Positions 35,772-45,860 of a stretch of 64,000 nucleotides of DNA are shown one piece after another (position 1 is the stretch's first letter; each line of letters starts with the position of its first letter). Source of the DNA: Azolla caroliniana. Lineage: Eukaryota > Polypodiophyta. A model generated the notes under the pieces. That model was not told the origin of the DNA. It saw nothing but the letters and a program-made list of their open reading frames with translations, and ran no database searches. The position numbers were made by a program, and so were the translations under genes. Location: the NCBI GenBank assembly GCA_043228905.1, contig JBHGNT010000005.1, positions 20,336,001 to 20,400,000 of the forward strand. Direction: 5' to 3'.

Positions 35772-36407
35772 TGTTGGATATATAATCAATGATCAGCCCC
35801 AAGTTGTAAATCTATCCCCATATGTGCTCTTAGAGTGCACATTTTGTGATAGCGCCCCAAATGAGGAGCGGCTATTGTGCAACTCGACCATATGGGGCGA
35901 TATGGTGTTAATCTAGGAAACTGTAAATGCGTAGGACACAATGGTAGGAAAGAGCAAAACAGGTAATAGGATTGGCTAATCAAGTCAACTAGAATATTTT
36001 GTGGGCAAGTTACAATGTACTTAGTGTTGAAGTATGTGCCATTGAATTCAAGATAAATATTATCTAGCACTAGCCTGTATCTAGGGAGTCGGGTCATATT
36101 AAATGACAAGTTAGTTGACAAAAAAGGAATATCTCCACTACTATCAACTGACATGCACATTTAATGTTACACTCAGACCAAATAGAGAATATAATCCACT
36201 CTCTTACACAGTGGTGTATTGATCATGGGTCCCCACTAATTTTGTAGTGAGTTGGTCCAGATCCCATCTAAGCTCTAAGGTGTGAGCGCATGGGTGAACT
36301 ACCATTGTGAGCTACTATCATATGTAATAGAAGTTTTGTTTTCATATATCCATCTCTATGGTTGTAACTCTATATACCTATCCAATTGATTCTCAATATT
36401 TCTAATA
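35772..36407 (+). repeat. 5' LTR of copia E (636 bp)
   Basis: Same length as the solo LTR at 30,910-31,545, and only a few differences are seen between them (for example gtgatagcg against gtgttagcg). The left flank is CATAT at 35,767-35,771, as at the solo site. The primer site tggtattagagctgag starts at 36,408 and is a one-base variant of the initiator-Met type site. Confidence 0.92.
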
Positions 36408-36506
36408 TGGTATTAGAGCTGAGAGGTTGATCTAGATTAGGTATATACGGGTAGTTGCTATCTAGCAGCACAAAAAGAAAGAAAGAAAGAAATAGAGAGA
36501 GTATCA

Positions 36507-37330
36507 ATGGCCTTGTCCACGAATGTTGCGGCTGCTCCACTACGCATTCGTCCACCTCCATTGTCTGATGGAAAGCTAGATGGAACCAACTACACTCTAT
36601 GGAAGTTCAAAATGTCTGCCATTTTGGACTCCTACGAGTTGTTGGAGACAATCATGGGACCCACAGGAGGAGACCCTGAACCAATGGTGACCTTTGACCC
36701 TGCACACCCTACCACATCAATCCCTCCAAATGTTGATCTACTTCGAGCTTGGAAGAGAAGGAATGTTGATGCGTTGTGTACCATAGTCATTGGTGTATGT
36801 GACTCTATACTAACATTAATGCAACATACAACCATGGCACATGAAGCTTGGAGCATATTGGCCAGCCAGTATGAAACCAAAAACTATACAAGGATACAAA
36901 ACCTCGAAAATCAGCTTGCTGTAGAGAAGCTCGTTGATGGAGAGAAAGTAGAATCCTTTGTAAAATGGATTAAGGATATTCAAGATCAGCTAGCAGTTGT
37001 TGGAGTAGTTGTCTCTCCAGAGGATATGGCTCGTCGGTGCATTCGAGTACTTCCTTCCAAGTATGATGGCATTGTGACAACATTGAACACTCAGGTTCGA
37101 CCCACTCCTTTAAAATTTGATGAACTAAGTGCAATGCTGCTTGAAGAGGAGCTTCGGCCGAAGACAAGAGCAGGAAGGGAAGATTCGGCAATTGTCTCTA
37201 GGACCAAGGGTAAAGGGGCATCCAATTCAAACAATGCGAATAGGATACCAAAGAAGAAGAAGTTCAATGGATCGTGTTTCTAATATGACAAGAAGGGTCA
37301 CACAATCAAGGATTGTCGGAAGAAGATGGC
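36507..37330 (+). pseudogene. Copia E gag with broken zinc knuckle
   Basis: Starts at the ATG at 36,507. It has the copia gag start (LDGTNYTLWKFKMSAIL) and core (HEAWSILASQYETKN, MARRCIRVLPSKYDGIV). The knuckle reads C-F-stop-Y-DKKGHTIKDC: the TAA at 37,281-37,283 and a Cys-to-Tyr change destroy the CX2C half. About 258 codons remain open before the stop. Confidence 0.88.
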
Positions 37331-37885
37331 GGATGAGAAGAATGGTTCTAGTAAGACTTCTTGGAGAGAGCCCGAGTCCGCCAACAATGTCGTAGATGAG
37401 CTTGAGTTATGGATCACAATTGAAGAAGTTTGTTCTTCAGTTGACACTCAAGTTGTCGACGGCTCTTGGATTCTCAATAGTGGAGCATCTCGACATATGA
37501 CCAGCAATCATGACTAGTACAACTCTTGGACACCTCTACAAGAGGCCATCAATGTTGTGGTCGGGAACAATGCTCGATGTCCTGCCAAAGGAACCGGAAC
37601 CGTCTCCCTCAAAGCAATGACCGGCGGGACAAAGCATCTCTCTCAAGTGTTGTACGTGCCAAATCTCAATTATTCAGGCAAGAAACCTTTAGTGCTGCAC
37701 TTCAGAACCTTTGGGTGTACGTGTTACGCACATGTTTCAGATGTGAGCAGAAAGAAGTTGGATGCTAAAGGCAAGAAGTGTATCTTTCTCGGATATAGTG
37801 AAGAGTCAAAGGCCTATCGACTCTACGATCTAGAGGCAAGAAAGATATTGACAAGCCGCGATGTGGTGTTCAATGAGGAATGACC
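37331..37885 (+). pseudogene. Copia E protease and integrase C-terminal remnant
   Basis: Protease reads WILNSGASRHMT at about 37,468, where the family has DSGA; the Asp-to-Asn change removes the catalytic residue. A stop follows at 37,515. The GAG-pre-integrase and integrase core are deleted. The integrase C-terminal block (FRTFGCTCYAHV, KCIFLGYSEESKAYRLYD, SRDVVFNEE) remains to 37,883. Confidence 0.86.
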
Positions 37886-39612
37886 ACAACTAACTGAGAA
37901 CATCGATTCTCAAGTTATCTCATCAACCGAAGAGGTATTCCCCCCAATCCCGACCCACTGTCTAGAAAAGGAAGCTGAACCATCTGATGGTAATGGCTCG
38001 CTAGTTCAGCCTATGCTAGTGCCACATGTAAAGAAAATACCTAAGTGGGCTCAACAACTCTTCAATGACCGTACTCCTAAAGTTGAGTTTCCTGAAACTT
38101 CAACTAATGGATTACGAAGATCAAGAAGAATACATGAGCAAGGGAGAACCTCTGACCACGTTGTCAACATGGCTCTAATGGTGGACATCATAGGCTCAGT
38201 GAGTGAGCTGACCTCAGTGGAGGAAGCCATGGCCGACCCGAAGTGGAAAGAGGCGATGATATCAGAATACGATAGCATCATGAAAAATGACACGTGGGAG
38301 TTGGTAGAGTGGCAAACAAAGAGGAAGGTGATAGGCACCAAGTGGGTGTGGAAAGTAAAGTATAAAGCTGATGGTTCTGTGGAGAAATTTAAGGTCAGGC
38401 TAGTAGCGCAAGGATACTCCCAAATTGAAGGGTTCGATGTACAAGAAACATTTGCCCCGACAGCTCGCATGACAACAATTTGAATGGTCATAGCGTTAGC
38501 TGCTTCAAGAGGATGGCCAATTTATCAAATGGATGTCAAATCAGCATTTCTGAATGGGCATATCAAGGAGGAGGTATGCGTGACACAACCACCAGATTTT
38601 GAGATGCCGAATTTGTTACCCGGCCGGCAAAGGAGCTAAGGACGCCAAGACCAGGGTGTGAAAAGGGGAATTGTTATTTGGGAATCTGTTGTAATTACTA
38701 GTCTTAATATATTAATATATGAGAAGATGTGGACAGACGAACCGGAATCGATATGCCGATTCGGATCCGGACCGATCCCGAATAGGTGCCGGTTGGCACC
38801 GTTTTGTACTTCGCACCGGTGACCTATATAAAGGCCCGGTTACAATGTAGTCATCAACGAAGAGTAATATAAACCTTTTGTTTAATCATTGAGTATTGTT
38901 CACCGTTCTGTGCTTATTGTATATCTTACGCGTGTTAATGACATATTACTAAGTAACCGATTAAGGTCCAATTAAGCGTTGTGTCGTAAGTTATCTCGCC
39001 GTAACACCCTTTGGTGAAGTGTCTTAAGTGAACACCCTGTGTTAGGCTGTTATCTGGCCCTGAACACCCTGTGTTAGGCTGTTATCTGGCCCTAAGGATT
39101 AACAGAATTCAGAAAACAAAGTTTGCAAGCTGAAGAAGGCATTGTATGGTCTAAAGCAAGCACCGAGAGCTTGCAACAAGAGGATAGACAGCTTCTTACA
39201 ATCAATCGACTTTAAGCAATGTGCTTCAGATGCAAGTATGTATGTCAAAATGAAGGACAGGAAACAAGTCATCATCATCATTTACGAGGATGATCTAGTA
39301 CTTACTGGTGACCATGAAGAGTGTATTGGCCAAACACAAGAGTGTTTGAAATGATAGACTTGGGGATTTTACACTACTTCCTTGGAATTGAGGTTTGGCA
39401 AACCTCGGTTGGCATCTTCATGTCACAAAGGAAGTACGCAATAGAGATCTTGAAGACCTTTGGGATGATGGATAGCAAGTCGAAGTCGACTCCAATGGAA
39501 TCAAACTGCAAGCTATCCCAAGAAGACCTGTCACCAATGGTTGACATAAGGAAGTATAGACAACTATTAGGAAGTCTAATTTTCCTATGCAACACTAGGC
39601 CAGATATTTATT
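37886..39612 (+). pseudogene. Copia E reverse transcriptase, split by a solo LTR
   Basis: First part: WKEAMISEYDSIMKNDTWEL and GTKWVWKVKYKADGS (38,250-38,360), ETFAPTARM (about 38,450), QMDVKSAFLNG (about 38,530). After the solo LTR the frame resumes with VCKLKKALYGLKQAPRA (about 39,122). The catalytic box reads YEDD (about 39,283) where copia has YVDD. It ends at 39,612 without RNase H. Confidence 0.88.
38614..39104 (+). repeat. Solo LTR G (491 bp) inside copia E
   Basis: Starts tgttacccggcc and ends ggattaaca, flanked by perfect GAATT duplications at 38,609-38,613 and 39,105-39,109. A cctatataaagg TATA box is near 38,823. A 32-bp unit (tgaacaccctgtgttaggct...) is tandemly doubled at 39,029-39,092. 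The same family, without the doubling, is at 43,748-44,207 on the other strand. Confidence 0.93.
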
Positions 39613-39989
39613 GATTGAAGAAGCATGGGCTTTTTTATTTTCTTTGGCACTCATCGCAGTAGCGAACTAGTATTTCATATGGTATGGTTATGGGCTTTGG
39701 CCTTGCAACAACATTACTTAGGGAGAATTTCAGAGATTGTAGATTTCATGTTTATGAACCAACTTTGGTAAGATGCAGGAAATTTGAGGGAATTCTGGTA
39801 CAAAAGTTGTAATGGACCCTTGTGGTGGTTGTTGTTATGGCTGCAATGGAAGTTTAGGCAGAGAGAGTATTATTTGGAGAGGAAGGTGCAATACACTATT
39901 GTACTTTGATCGACAATATCTCCAGTTTATGTCACAAAACTTCTAGTACATAGGCCTATTTCAGGAGGACTTATGAAAGTTGGAAATGG

Positions 39990-40430
39990 AACTCTCACGA
40001 TCATTTTTGTCAGATTGTTGAAGCACGAGATGTGTTCGAGCACCTTCTAACTACAAATGTGGTCTCATGGAATGCAATTATAACAGGGCATACAAAACAT
40101 GGATGTTGGTTGATATGATTTTGATGTGGAAAATGAAGCATACTCCTTGATCTTTTCATAATGATGAGTAATTGTGGATTATCTTCCCTATTATGGCATC
40201 CATAGACAAAGATATCGAACAGAGAGGGCAATGGAAATGCTCTTAAAGATTCACAGGCAAACGATAGGCCCAATTCCTATTTGCAAGACAATCTTTTGAA
40301 TAGGTTCACAACATGTGGCACTTTGGTTGAAGGAAAACGAGGTTTGTGTAACCATGCCTATGATAGACGTTTCACTATGGAATGCATCGATCACATGCTA
40401 GGCAAACAAGGGTAATAGCTTTGTGCCGTG
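39990..40430 (+). pseudogene. Pentatricopeptide repeat (PPR) gene remnant
   Basis: Translation near 40,020 reads ARDVFEHLLTTNVVSWNAII, a typical PLS-class PPR motif (plant organelle RNA-processing proteins). Around 40,280-40,400 a second degenerate motif reads CGTLVEGK...VSLWNAS. Frame changes and stops separate the pieces and no long frame survives. A related fragment lies at 45,180-45,240. Confidence 0.65.
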
Positions 40431-40599
40431 AAGTTATTGCCAAAAATGTTGGGTGAGAAGGTGAAAGGAATCTTAGAATGCATTATTTGTGGTTTTCATA
40501 GGTCATCATGGCTAAAGCCATTGTAATGTTTTAGCTTAATAATTTCCTCATGTATGCAGAATTCTACTAATGAAGAATATTTGTTTTGGAAAAAAAATA

Positions 40600-40770
40600 A
40601 ATCTTTTGTATTACAATGCATGGTTTAATGGTAAGGGTTCAACCCATGTAACACAAGGTCATGGGTTTGAATCTTTTTGGAGCCATATCATGACAACATG
40701 TGTTCAAATTCACAACCATGGATATCTATTGTTTAATATTTCATTAAGAACACGTGTTTAACACATGGGA
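40600..40770 (+). repeat. Candidate tRNA-derived SINE
   Basis: A-box-like tggtttaatggtaagg (40,621) and B-box-like catgggtttgaatc (40,661) stand about 40 bp apart, as in tRNA-derived plant SINEs. The B box is close to the GGTTCGAATC consensus. The body downstream (gagccatatcatgacaac) also resembles the copy at 32.6 kb in layout. Confidence 0.5.
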
Positions 40771-41926
40771 GGACAACAATTAAGGCTTCATGGTGACAAT
40801 TACTAAACAGATGTGTTTCACTTAAGGTTCCTGGCTCTTTGTGCGTTCAACACTTGGTTGTCTCATGGCAAGAAGCACTCTTGTTATGTGTATGGAAACT
40901 ATCATCTAATAGAGAGCATTGTAATTCTTTGAGAAAGAGTTACTTGTGTCTTATTAGTTATTATGTTGGCCTTGAAAGGGGAGATTGCACTCTTAGTTTA
41001 ATCATTTGTTTCGTTTGGGGGTCAAAGAGGTGGGAGATATAGTTGAGGCTCCATCTCAAAGAATTTTAGAGTTTGTTGAAGCGTGATAATTATTATGGGT
41101 TTATTTGGCAACAACTACAAAATATTGCACTGATGCAAGGTCCTTTACCTTTACAAACAAGAGAACACCGTAGACTGATTGATTGATTGGTGTTTACAGG
41201 GTCAAACGTCGTTTTTACAAGTGACTACTAATATTTTATATCATTGCTCCATCAAGTCTCTTGGATGGCTATCATCTAAGGCTGAAGAATAATGGAAAAT
41301 ACACAAATTTGATAATGGGTGGTGGTAGATCTTAAAATGTCATTAAATTCTAAATTGCCACTTGTACCGAAGGTCTTCATTTAGAGAGTTTTGATTGGGG
41401 GTTTGCCTTTGGGATTAGCTCTAAAGCGTCGTGGACTAGCAACTGGCACATGCTTCTTTTGCACAATTCAAATGGAAGATAGTGCTCATCGTTTTATACA
41501 ATGTCCAATTGCTTGCTAGATTTGGAGTTACATTTCTCAAATTTGGCAAGTTTGATCACAATGTTATTTGACGCCTAAACATTGGGTGTTTGCCCAATTT
41601 ACCCAGGTTAACCCAAAATCAAAGATAGTGATTATTTTCCTATTTCTAAGGTATTGGGGATTGTGTCATAATTGGGATATGTATGCAGAATGCTTTTGTA
41701 TTTGATGGTAGGCATGGAGTGAAAGCATATCTGCGAAAGTTAACAGAGAGTACCAATGTTGCCTTTTGACGGCTAACATTGCCTGTCATGAGAACGATAT
41801 TCCAAAAAATTTGCCTGTCAAATGACGGTTTGTCAAAAAAATTGCCCTTCAAAAAGTAAATACATCGAATATTCGTACTAAACAATATATTATACCCTTC
41901 TATCCTTTGCATCTTTCCAAATTTCA
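40771..41926. other. Intergenic region, possible old LINE or gene debris
   Basis: No open frame with a domain I recognise. A stretch near 41,380-41,560 has weak similarity in style to a reverse transcriptase zinc-binding region (translation around CFFCTIQMEDSAHRFIQCP), suggesting a LINE relic, but it is too broken to be sure. Confidence 0.35.
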
Positions 41927-41935
41927 TATACACAA

Positions 41936-42103
41936 GGGAAAAGTATCAGGATACCCCTGGAAGTTCGCCTATTTACCAGAATGCCCCTAGAAGTTCTAAA
42001 TTTACCAAACTACCCCTATGTCCAAAAAAATACACTTTATAAAGTAATTATACACTCAAATATACAAGCCCTATTTACCATAATACCCTTCAAACATAAA
42101 TTT
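41936..42103 (+). repeat. Left terminal inverted repeat of the Pack-MULE
   Basis: Begins gggaaaagtatcagg and runs to about aataccct tcaaac. It matches the reverse complement of 44,682-44,847 along its whole length with scattered substitutions. The same start, gggaaaagtaccagg, bounds the element at 46,636. Confidence 0.9.
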
Positions 42104-42682
42104 CTTTACTTAAACAACAATGTGCAAATACATTCAGAAAGATCCTACATTAACTATTGTTTTTTGTATCTTCTCATTTTCAATGGCTAAGCCAATACGA
42201 GTCATCAGATCATGACAATGATGGTAGAGATCATTTGAAAAGGTATTATGTGGTCACTAGCTTTGGCACATTTGCTACTATCATGTCTATGTTACATGTT
42301 ACAAATCAGACCACAATAGCCATTAATTGCCATAGAATTTCTTCATAGTCACGAGCATAAGCAATTCCCACAGTTGTTAACCCTGTATCGCTGCTGGGGA
42401 CACCTAAGCTCTCTAGCATTGACGAGCATGGCAAGGTGGCCCAAAGAAAGCATCAAAATCTGGCACAAGAAAGAACGCATGGGATCTCATCTGCTGCGAT
42501 GATTTATTAGGCATACTCAAAGTTATTGGGGCATGACCACATCCATAGCTCAACAGAGTAAGAAACCCCCTCTTGTCTCCTTCATTCATTCATTCATTCT
42601 TCATTGATTTGATTAATCCATCCTGTCTCCAGGCACGTACGCCATACATTCAAAATCGAGGGGCGGGGCAGGATCAGTGACC

Positions 42683-44250
42683 ATGCCATCCCGTCGCCGC
42701 CTGCTGTCGATGGTAATGATGGTCGCCATCGCCATCGCCATGGCCTTCATGGTAAATCCCTCCCTCTGCGCCTACCAGAACGTCACCACCCTCCTCCGAA
42801 ACCATCCTACCTCCAGGTCCTTCAACACCCTGCTCTCCAGCTATGGCGCTGCCTCTACCATCAATAGCTGCACCACAATCATTGTGATTTGCCCCCCCAA
42901 TGCCACCACCGATGCCTTCTTCTCCGCCTCCCGCCTCTCTGACGACTGTCAGACCGTCTTCAACGTCCTAAGCTTCCATGTCCTGCTCGATTACTCTGAT
43001 CCCTCTTCGATGGCTCTGTAATCATCACCACGCTCTTCCAGACCACTGGCCTCTCGGCCGGACTCAACGGCTTCCTCAACTTGACCACCCACCGCTCTAC
43101 ATCTGCCCCTCCCGTATCTTCGCCATTGGCTTCTGTGCTAGGTTCTCTGGAGAGCTTCCCTTTCAACATAAGCATACTCTCCATCTCTGTTGTGCTTACA
43201 CCCACAGGAGCTTCCCTTCCACCACCATCGCCAGTCAATGTCACAGACATCCTTGCTTGATCAGGGGCAGGGAATTTCTCCACCTTTGTCTCGTTGCTAG
43301 TATCATCTGGGGTTGATAAGATCTTCCAATCCCATGATTGACAATCTTCGCACCCACCAATAGTGCATTCGATCGCATGTCTGGATCGATGGCGTATGCC
43401 AGCCTCTCCATGGCATAGAGGGTCTTGCTTCTCGAGTTCCATGGGATTGCTTCGTTTTTCCCCACACAAGAGTTGTTGGGTTCCGCAGGGTCTCAGCCCA
43501 CCCTAGCTACCACATCAGGCAATGCTGATTATAAGCTCTCTTTGACTCGATCGACAAAGATTGGTGTGGTTTCAATCATAACCAATGGCAATGGAAACCC
43601 GGCCCCGATAATGGGAACGTTGTACTCTAGCAATCTCGTGTCGATCTTCTCCATTGATTTGTTACTCCTTCCTGCAAAAATCTTTCTGTCGATTGCAACA
43701 TCGCCATCTCCGTCCATAACATTAGCCCCAGGAGCTAGTGGACTTGTTGTTACTCCTTAGGGCCAGACAATAGCCTAACACAGGGTGTCTACAGAAGAAA
43801 CTTCACCAAAGGGTGTTACGGTGAAACAGAGTTAGACCGACGATTAATCAGACCTTAATCGGTTACTTAAGCAACATATCATTAATCTTAATACACGCAT
43901 AAGATAGAAAGTAATTAGCACAGAACGGTAATCAATACACAGAGATAAGACAATAGAGCTTTATTAATTATCCGTCGTCATTTACAATGTAACCGAGCCT
44001 TTTTATAGATCACCGGCTTTGCATACAAAACGGTGCCAACTGGCATACTAATATGAACTGGTCTGTATCCGGATCGGCATACCGATTCCGGTCCGTCCGT
44101 TCACTTCTCAAAATATACTTAATTACTTAAATCCTAATAACAGCTCCCGATTATTCTTGCCCTTTCACATTCTGGACTATCCTCCACTCCTTGCCGGCTG
44201 GCTAACACTTGCATTGTCTCCGCCTAACTCGAGTCCAGCTATTTTGCAAG
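42683..44250 (+). pseudogene. FLA: Fasciclin-like arabinogalactan protein (FLA), captured and broken
   Basis: From the ATG at 42,683: a hydrophobic signal peptide (LLSMVMMVAIAIAMAFMV), then FAS1 domain 1 (YQNVTTLLRNHPTSRSFNTL, TIIVICPPNATTDAF, FHVLLDYSD). A frame change near 43,012-43,020, an in-frame TGA at 43,257, a frame change near 43,340 and a TAG near 43,418 interrupt it. FAS1 domain 2 follows (NFSTFVSLLVSSGVDKIF, TIFAPTNSAFDRM, then YSSNLVSIFSIDLLLLPAKIF near 43,630). A Pro/Ser/Ala-rich AGP-like stretch crosses the solo LTR and resumes at 44,213 (ALSPPNSSPA). Intact FLAs are GPI-anchored cell-wall adhesion proteins; this copy cannot make one. It has no introns, as in many FLA genes. 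Confidence 0.85.
43748..44207 (-). repeat. Solo LTR G' (460 bp) inside the FLA pseudogene
   Basis: The minus strand begins TGTTAGCCAGCCGGCAAGG and ends GGCCCTAAGGAGTAACA. It is flanked by cttgt (43,743-43,747) and cttgc (44,208-44,212), a target duplication with one change. It is the same family as the LTR at 38,614-39,104 but opposite in orientation and without the 32-bp doubling. Confidence 0.9.
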
Positions 44251-44681
44251 TGATGTCTCCGGCATAGGCTTCGGCCCTAACAATGTAAACTCCTAAATTA
44301 TCGAGTCTAACATCATCACCACCAAGTTATTCGCCCCCTGCTCCACCTGCAGACAAACATGGCCTCAATAGTGTTTCACAAATAAAAGTTGTTGGGGCAA
44401 TTCCATTTTCATCACCTCCTCCCTTTGTCCTAGGCATATAGGCAGAAAATTCTCCTTCTTCTTTAGGGGCAATATTGACAGAAAACGAAATATTTTCTCG
44501 AAATATCTGAGCAATGCATGCAGGGAGGATTAAGTCATTCTCATCATAGCTATTTCTAGTACGGAGAGGAATATGAAACGCTTCAATTTCTTCTCCCTGA
44601 GAACAACCTTGTTTACCATGAAAGGATCTTACCTGATATTACAATTCAGCTTCTCCTCATATAATTCACCATTTACTTCTG

Positions 44682-44847
44682 CGTTGCGTTTGAAGGGTAT
44701 TATGGTAAACAGGGCTTGTAGATTTGAGTGTATAATTACTTTATAAAGTGTATTTTTTTGGACATAGGGGTAGTTTGGTAAATTTGGAACTTTTAGGGGT
44801 ATTCTGGTAAATAAACGAAATTCCAAGGGTATCTTGGTACTTTTCCC
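44682..44847 (-). repeat. Right terminal inverted repeat of the Pack-MULE
   Basis: Ends tggtacttttccc at 44,847, next to the 9-bp duplication TATACACAA. Inward it reads the reverse complement of the left arm up to about gcgtttgaagggtattatgg. Confidence 0.9.
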
Positions 44848-45169
44848 TATACACAATCCCATTATATTTCTTCAATGTGTGGCCCATTCAATGAGACTCG
44901 CATTAAATCATCTAAATGCAAACATGAAGTTTTCAAACTACCACCCATGCAGGTGTAGTGTATATTCAGACAATGTATGCTCTTCTATTGTAGGATGTTG
45001 TTTATATGTTGAGTATGGTCTTCAGTACATGCGAAACCAAATGCAAACATGAAGTTTTCAAACTACCACCCAGGGTGGACAACCAAGAGTTTTAGCATAT
45101 GCGGAATCAAGTTAAGCTAACTTTGTCTACAACATGAAGTTTTTAGAGACCATGACAAGGGGCAAAGGA

Positions 45170-45290
45170 ATATGGGTTTCAGACGCTTCTAACTACAAAT
45201 GTGGCCATTTGGAATGCAATCATGATAGAATGGACGTTTCAATGAAGCACTAACTTGTTTTTACATGTTGGAGATTGTTTTCACCTTTAT
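45170..45290 (+). pseudogene. Short PPR-like fragment
   Basis: Translation reads LLTTNVAIWNAIM, closely matching the PPR remnant near 40,050 (LLTTNVVSWNAII), with the shared DNA cttctaactacaaatgtgg. Only one motif survives, followed by a broken continuation. It may be from the same ancestral gene, with the Pack-MULE lying between the two pieces. Confidence 0.45.
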
Positions 45291-45433
45291 ATGTGGTCTC
45301 CTAGCTTGTCGTAACAAAGGTGTTATTGGCAAATGCTGAGAGTTGTATTCATGGATTATAATTATCCTTATCTTGCCAAATGCCAAAGCTTATATTTGGT
45401 CTTGTCTTTCATAATATATACTTGTGGAGATGA

Positions 45434-45437
<4 letters not shown>

Positions 45438-45482
<45 letters not shown>
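45438..45482. repeat. (AT)n microsatellite
   Basis: About 22 uninterrupted AT units next to the hAT transposase remnant. Confidence 0.97.
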
Positions 45483-45483
<1 letters not shown>

Positions 45484-45499
45484 TATTTGTATACTGCCT

Positions 45500-45860
45500 C
45501 TGGCCTTTTATTAATACCAATGGAGCATATGTTTTATGGAATTTTTTATTATTATCTAAATGTTCTATATTCAATCGATTTCTTTTCATCTCTTTGATGA
45601 GATTTTGCTTAGAGAACCCTCTCTCACACGAAACCGTGCTAGATGGAATAACCAAAGTAGCGTGCCATAATTTCATCAAATGAGGGAAACCAGTCCTTCA
45701 TTTTGCAAAACATACGTCAAGCTTCATGCATAATATAACCTTCACAATTTAAACGTAAAGTGTCAACAAACCTATAGAGTTCCATTTCACAAGCCTTTGC
45801 ATCATGTAAAATTTGAAGACATGCATTGACCTCAATGATCAATTATAACTTGTGTGTGAG
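45500..45860 (-). pseudogene. hAT transposase C-terminal dimerisation domain remnant
   Basis: The minus strand from about 45,683 reads IPSSTVSCERGFSKQNLIK then KRNRLNIEHLD, the hATC signature (S-x-x-E-R-x-F-S...N-x-I-K). Upstream on the minus strand (45,860-45,690) is FVDTLRLNCEGY then a TGA and KMKDWFPSFDEIM, the lead-in region. Only the C-terminal end remains and it is interrupted. Confidence 0.75.

Larger units (their letters stand above)
35772..39612 (+). mobile_element. Ty1/copia element E, internally deleted and 3' truncated
   Basis: 5' LTR 35,772-36,407, primer site, gag, protease, a short integrase remnant, and reverse transcriptase split by a solo LTR at 38,614-39,104. The element stops in the RNase H approach region (LIFLCNTRPDI at 39,612) and has no 3' LTR. 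Most of integrase is missing, as VPNLNYS joins directly to a FRTFGCTCYAHV block. Stops and lost catalytic residues show it is dead. Confidence 0.9.
41936..44847 (+). mobile_element. Pack-MULE: Mutator-like element carrying an FLA gene
   Basis: Bounded by near-identical inverted repeats of about 165 bp (GGGAAAAGTAYC...; 41,936-42,103 and 44,682-44,847) and by a perfect 9-bp target duplication TATACACAA (41,927-41,935 and 44,848-44,856), the hallmark of Mutator-like elements. No transposase frame is present. The cargo is a fasciclin-like arabinogalactan protein gene copy (42,683 to about 44,250) with its apparent 5' flank. A later solo LTR (43,748-44,207) split the cargo. Non-autonomous Mutator elements with captured host genes are called Pack-MULEs. 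Confidence 0.88.

Noticed and set aside
39613-41926. 3' LTR of copia E
   Set aside because: I looked for the 636-bp LTR after the RT and found none; the element is truncated at about 39,612.
42677-42682. FLA start six bases upstream of the ATG
   Set aside because: That position is GTG; the true ATG is at 42,683.
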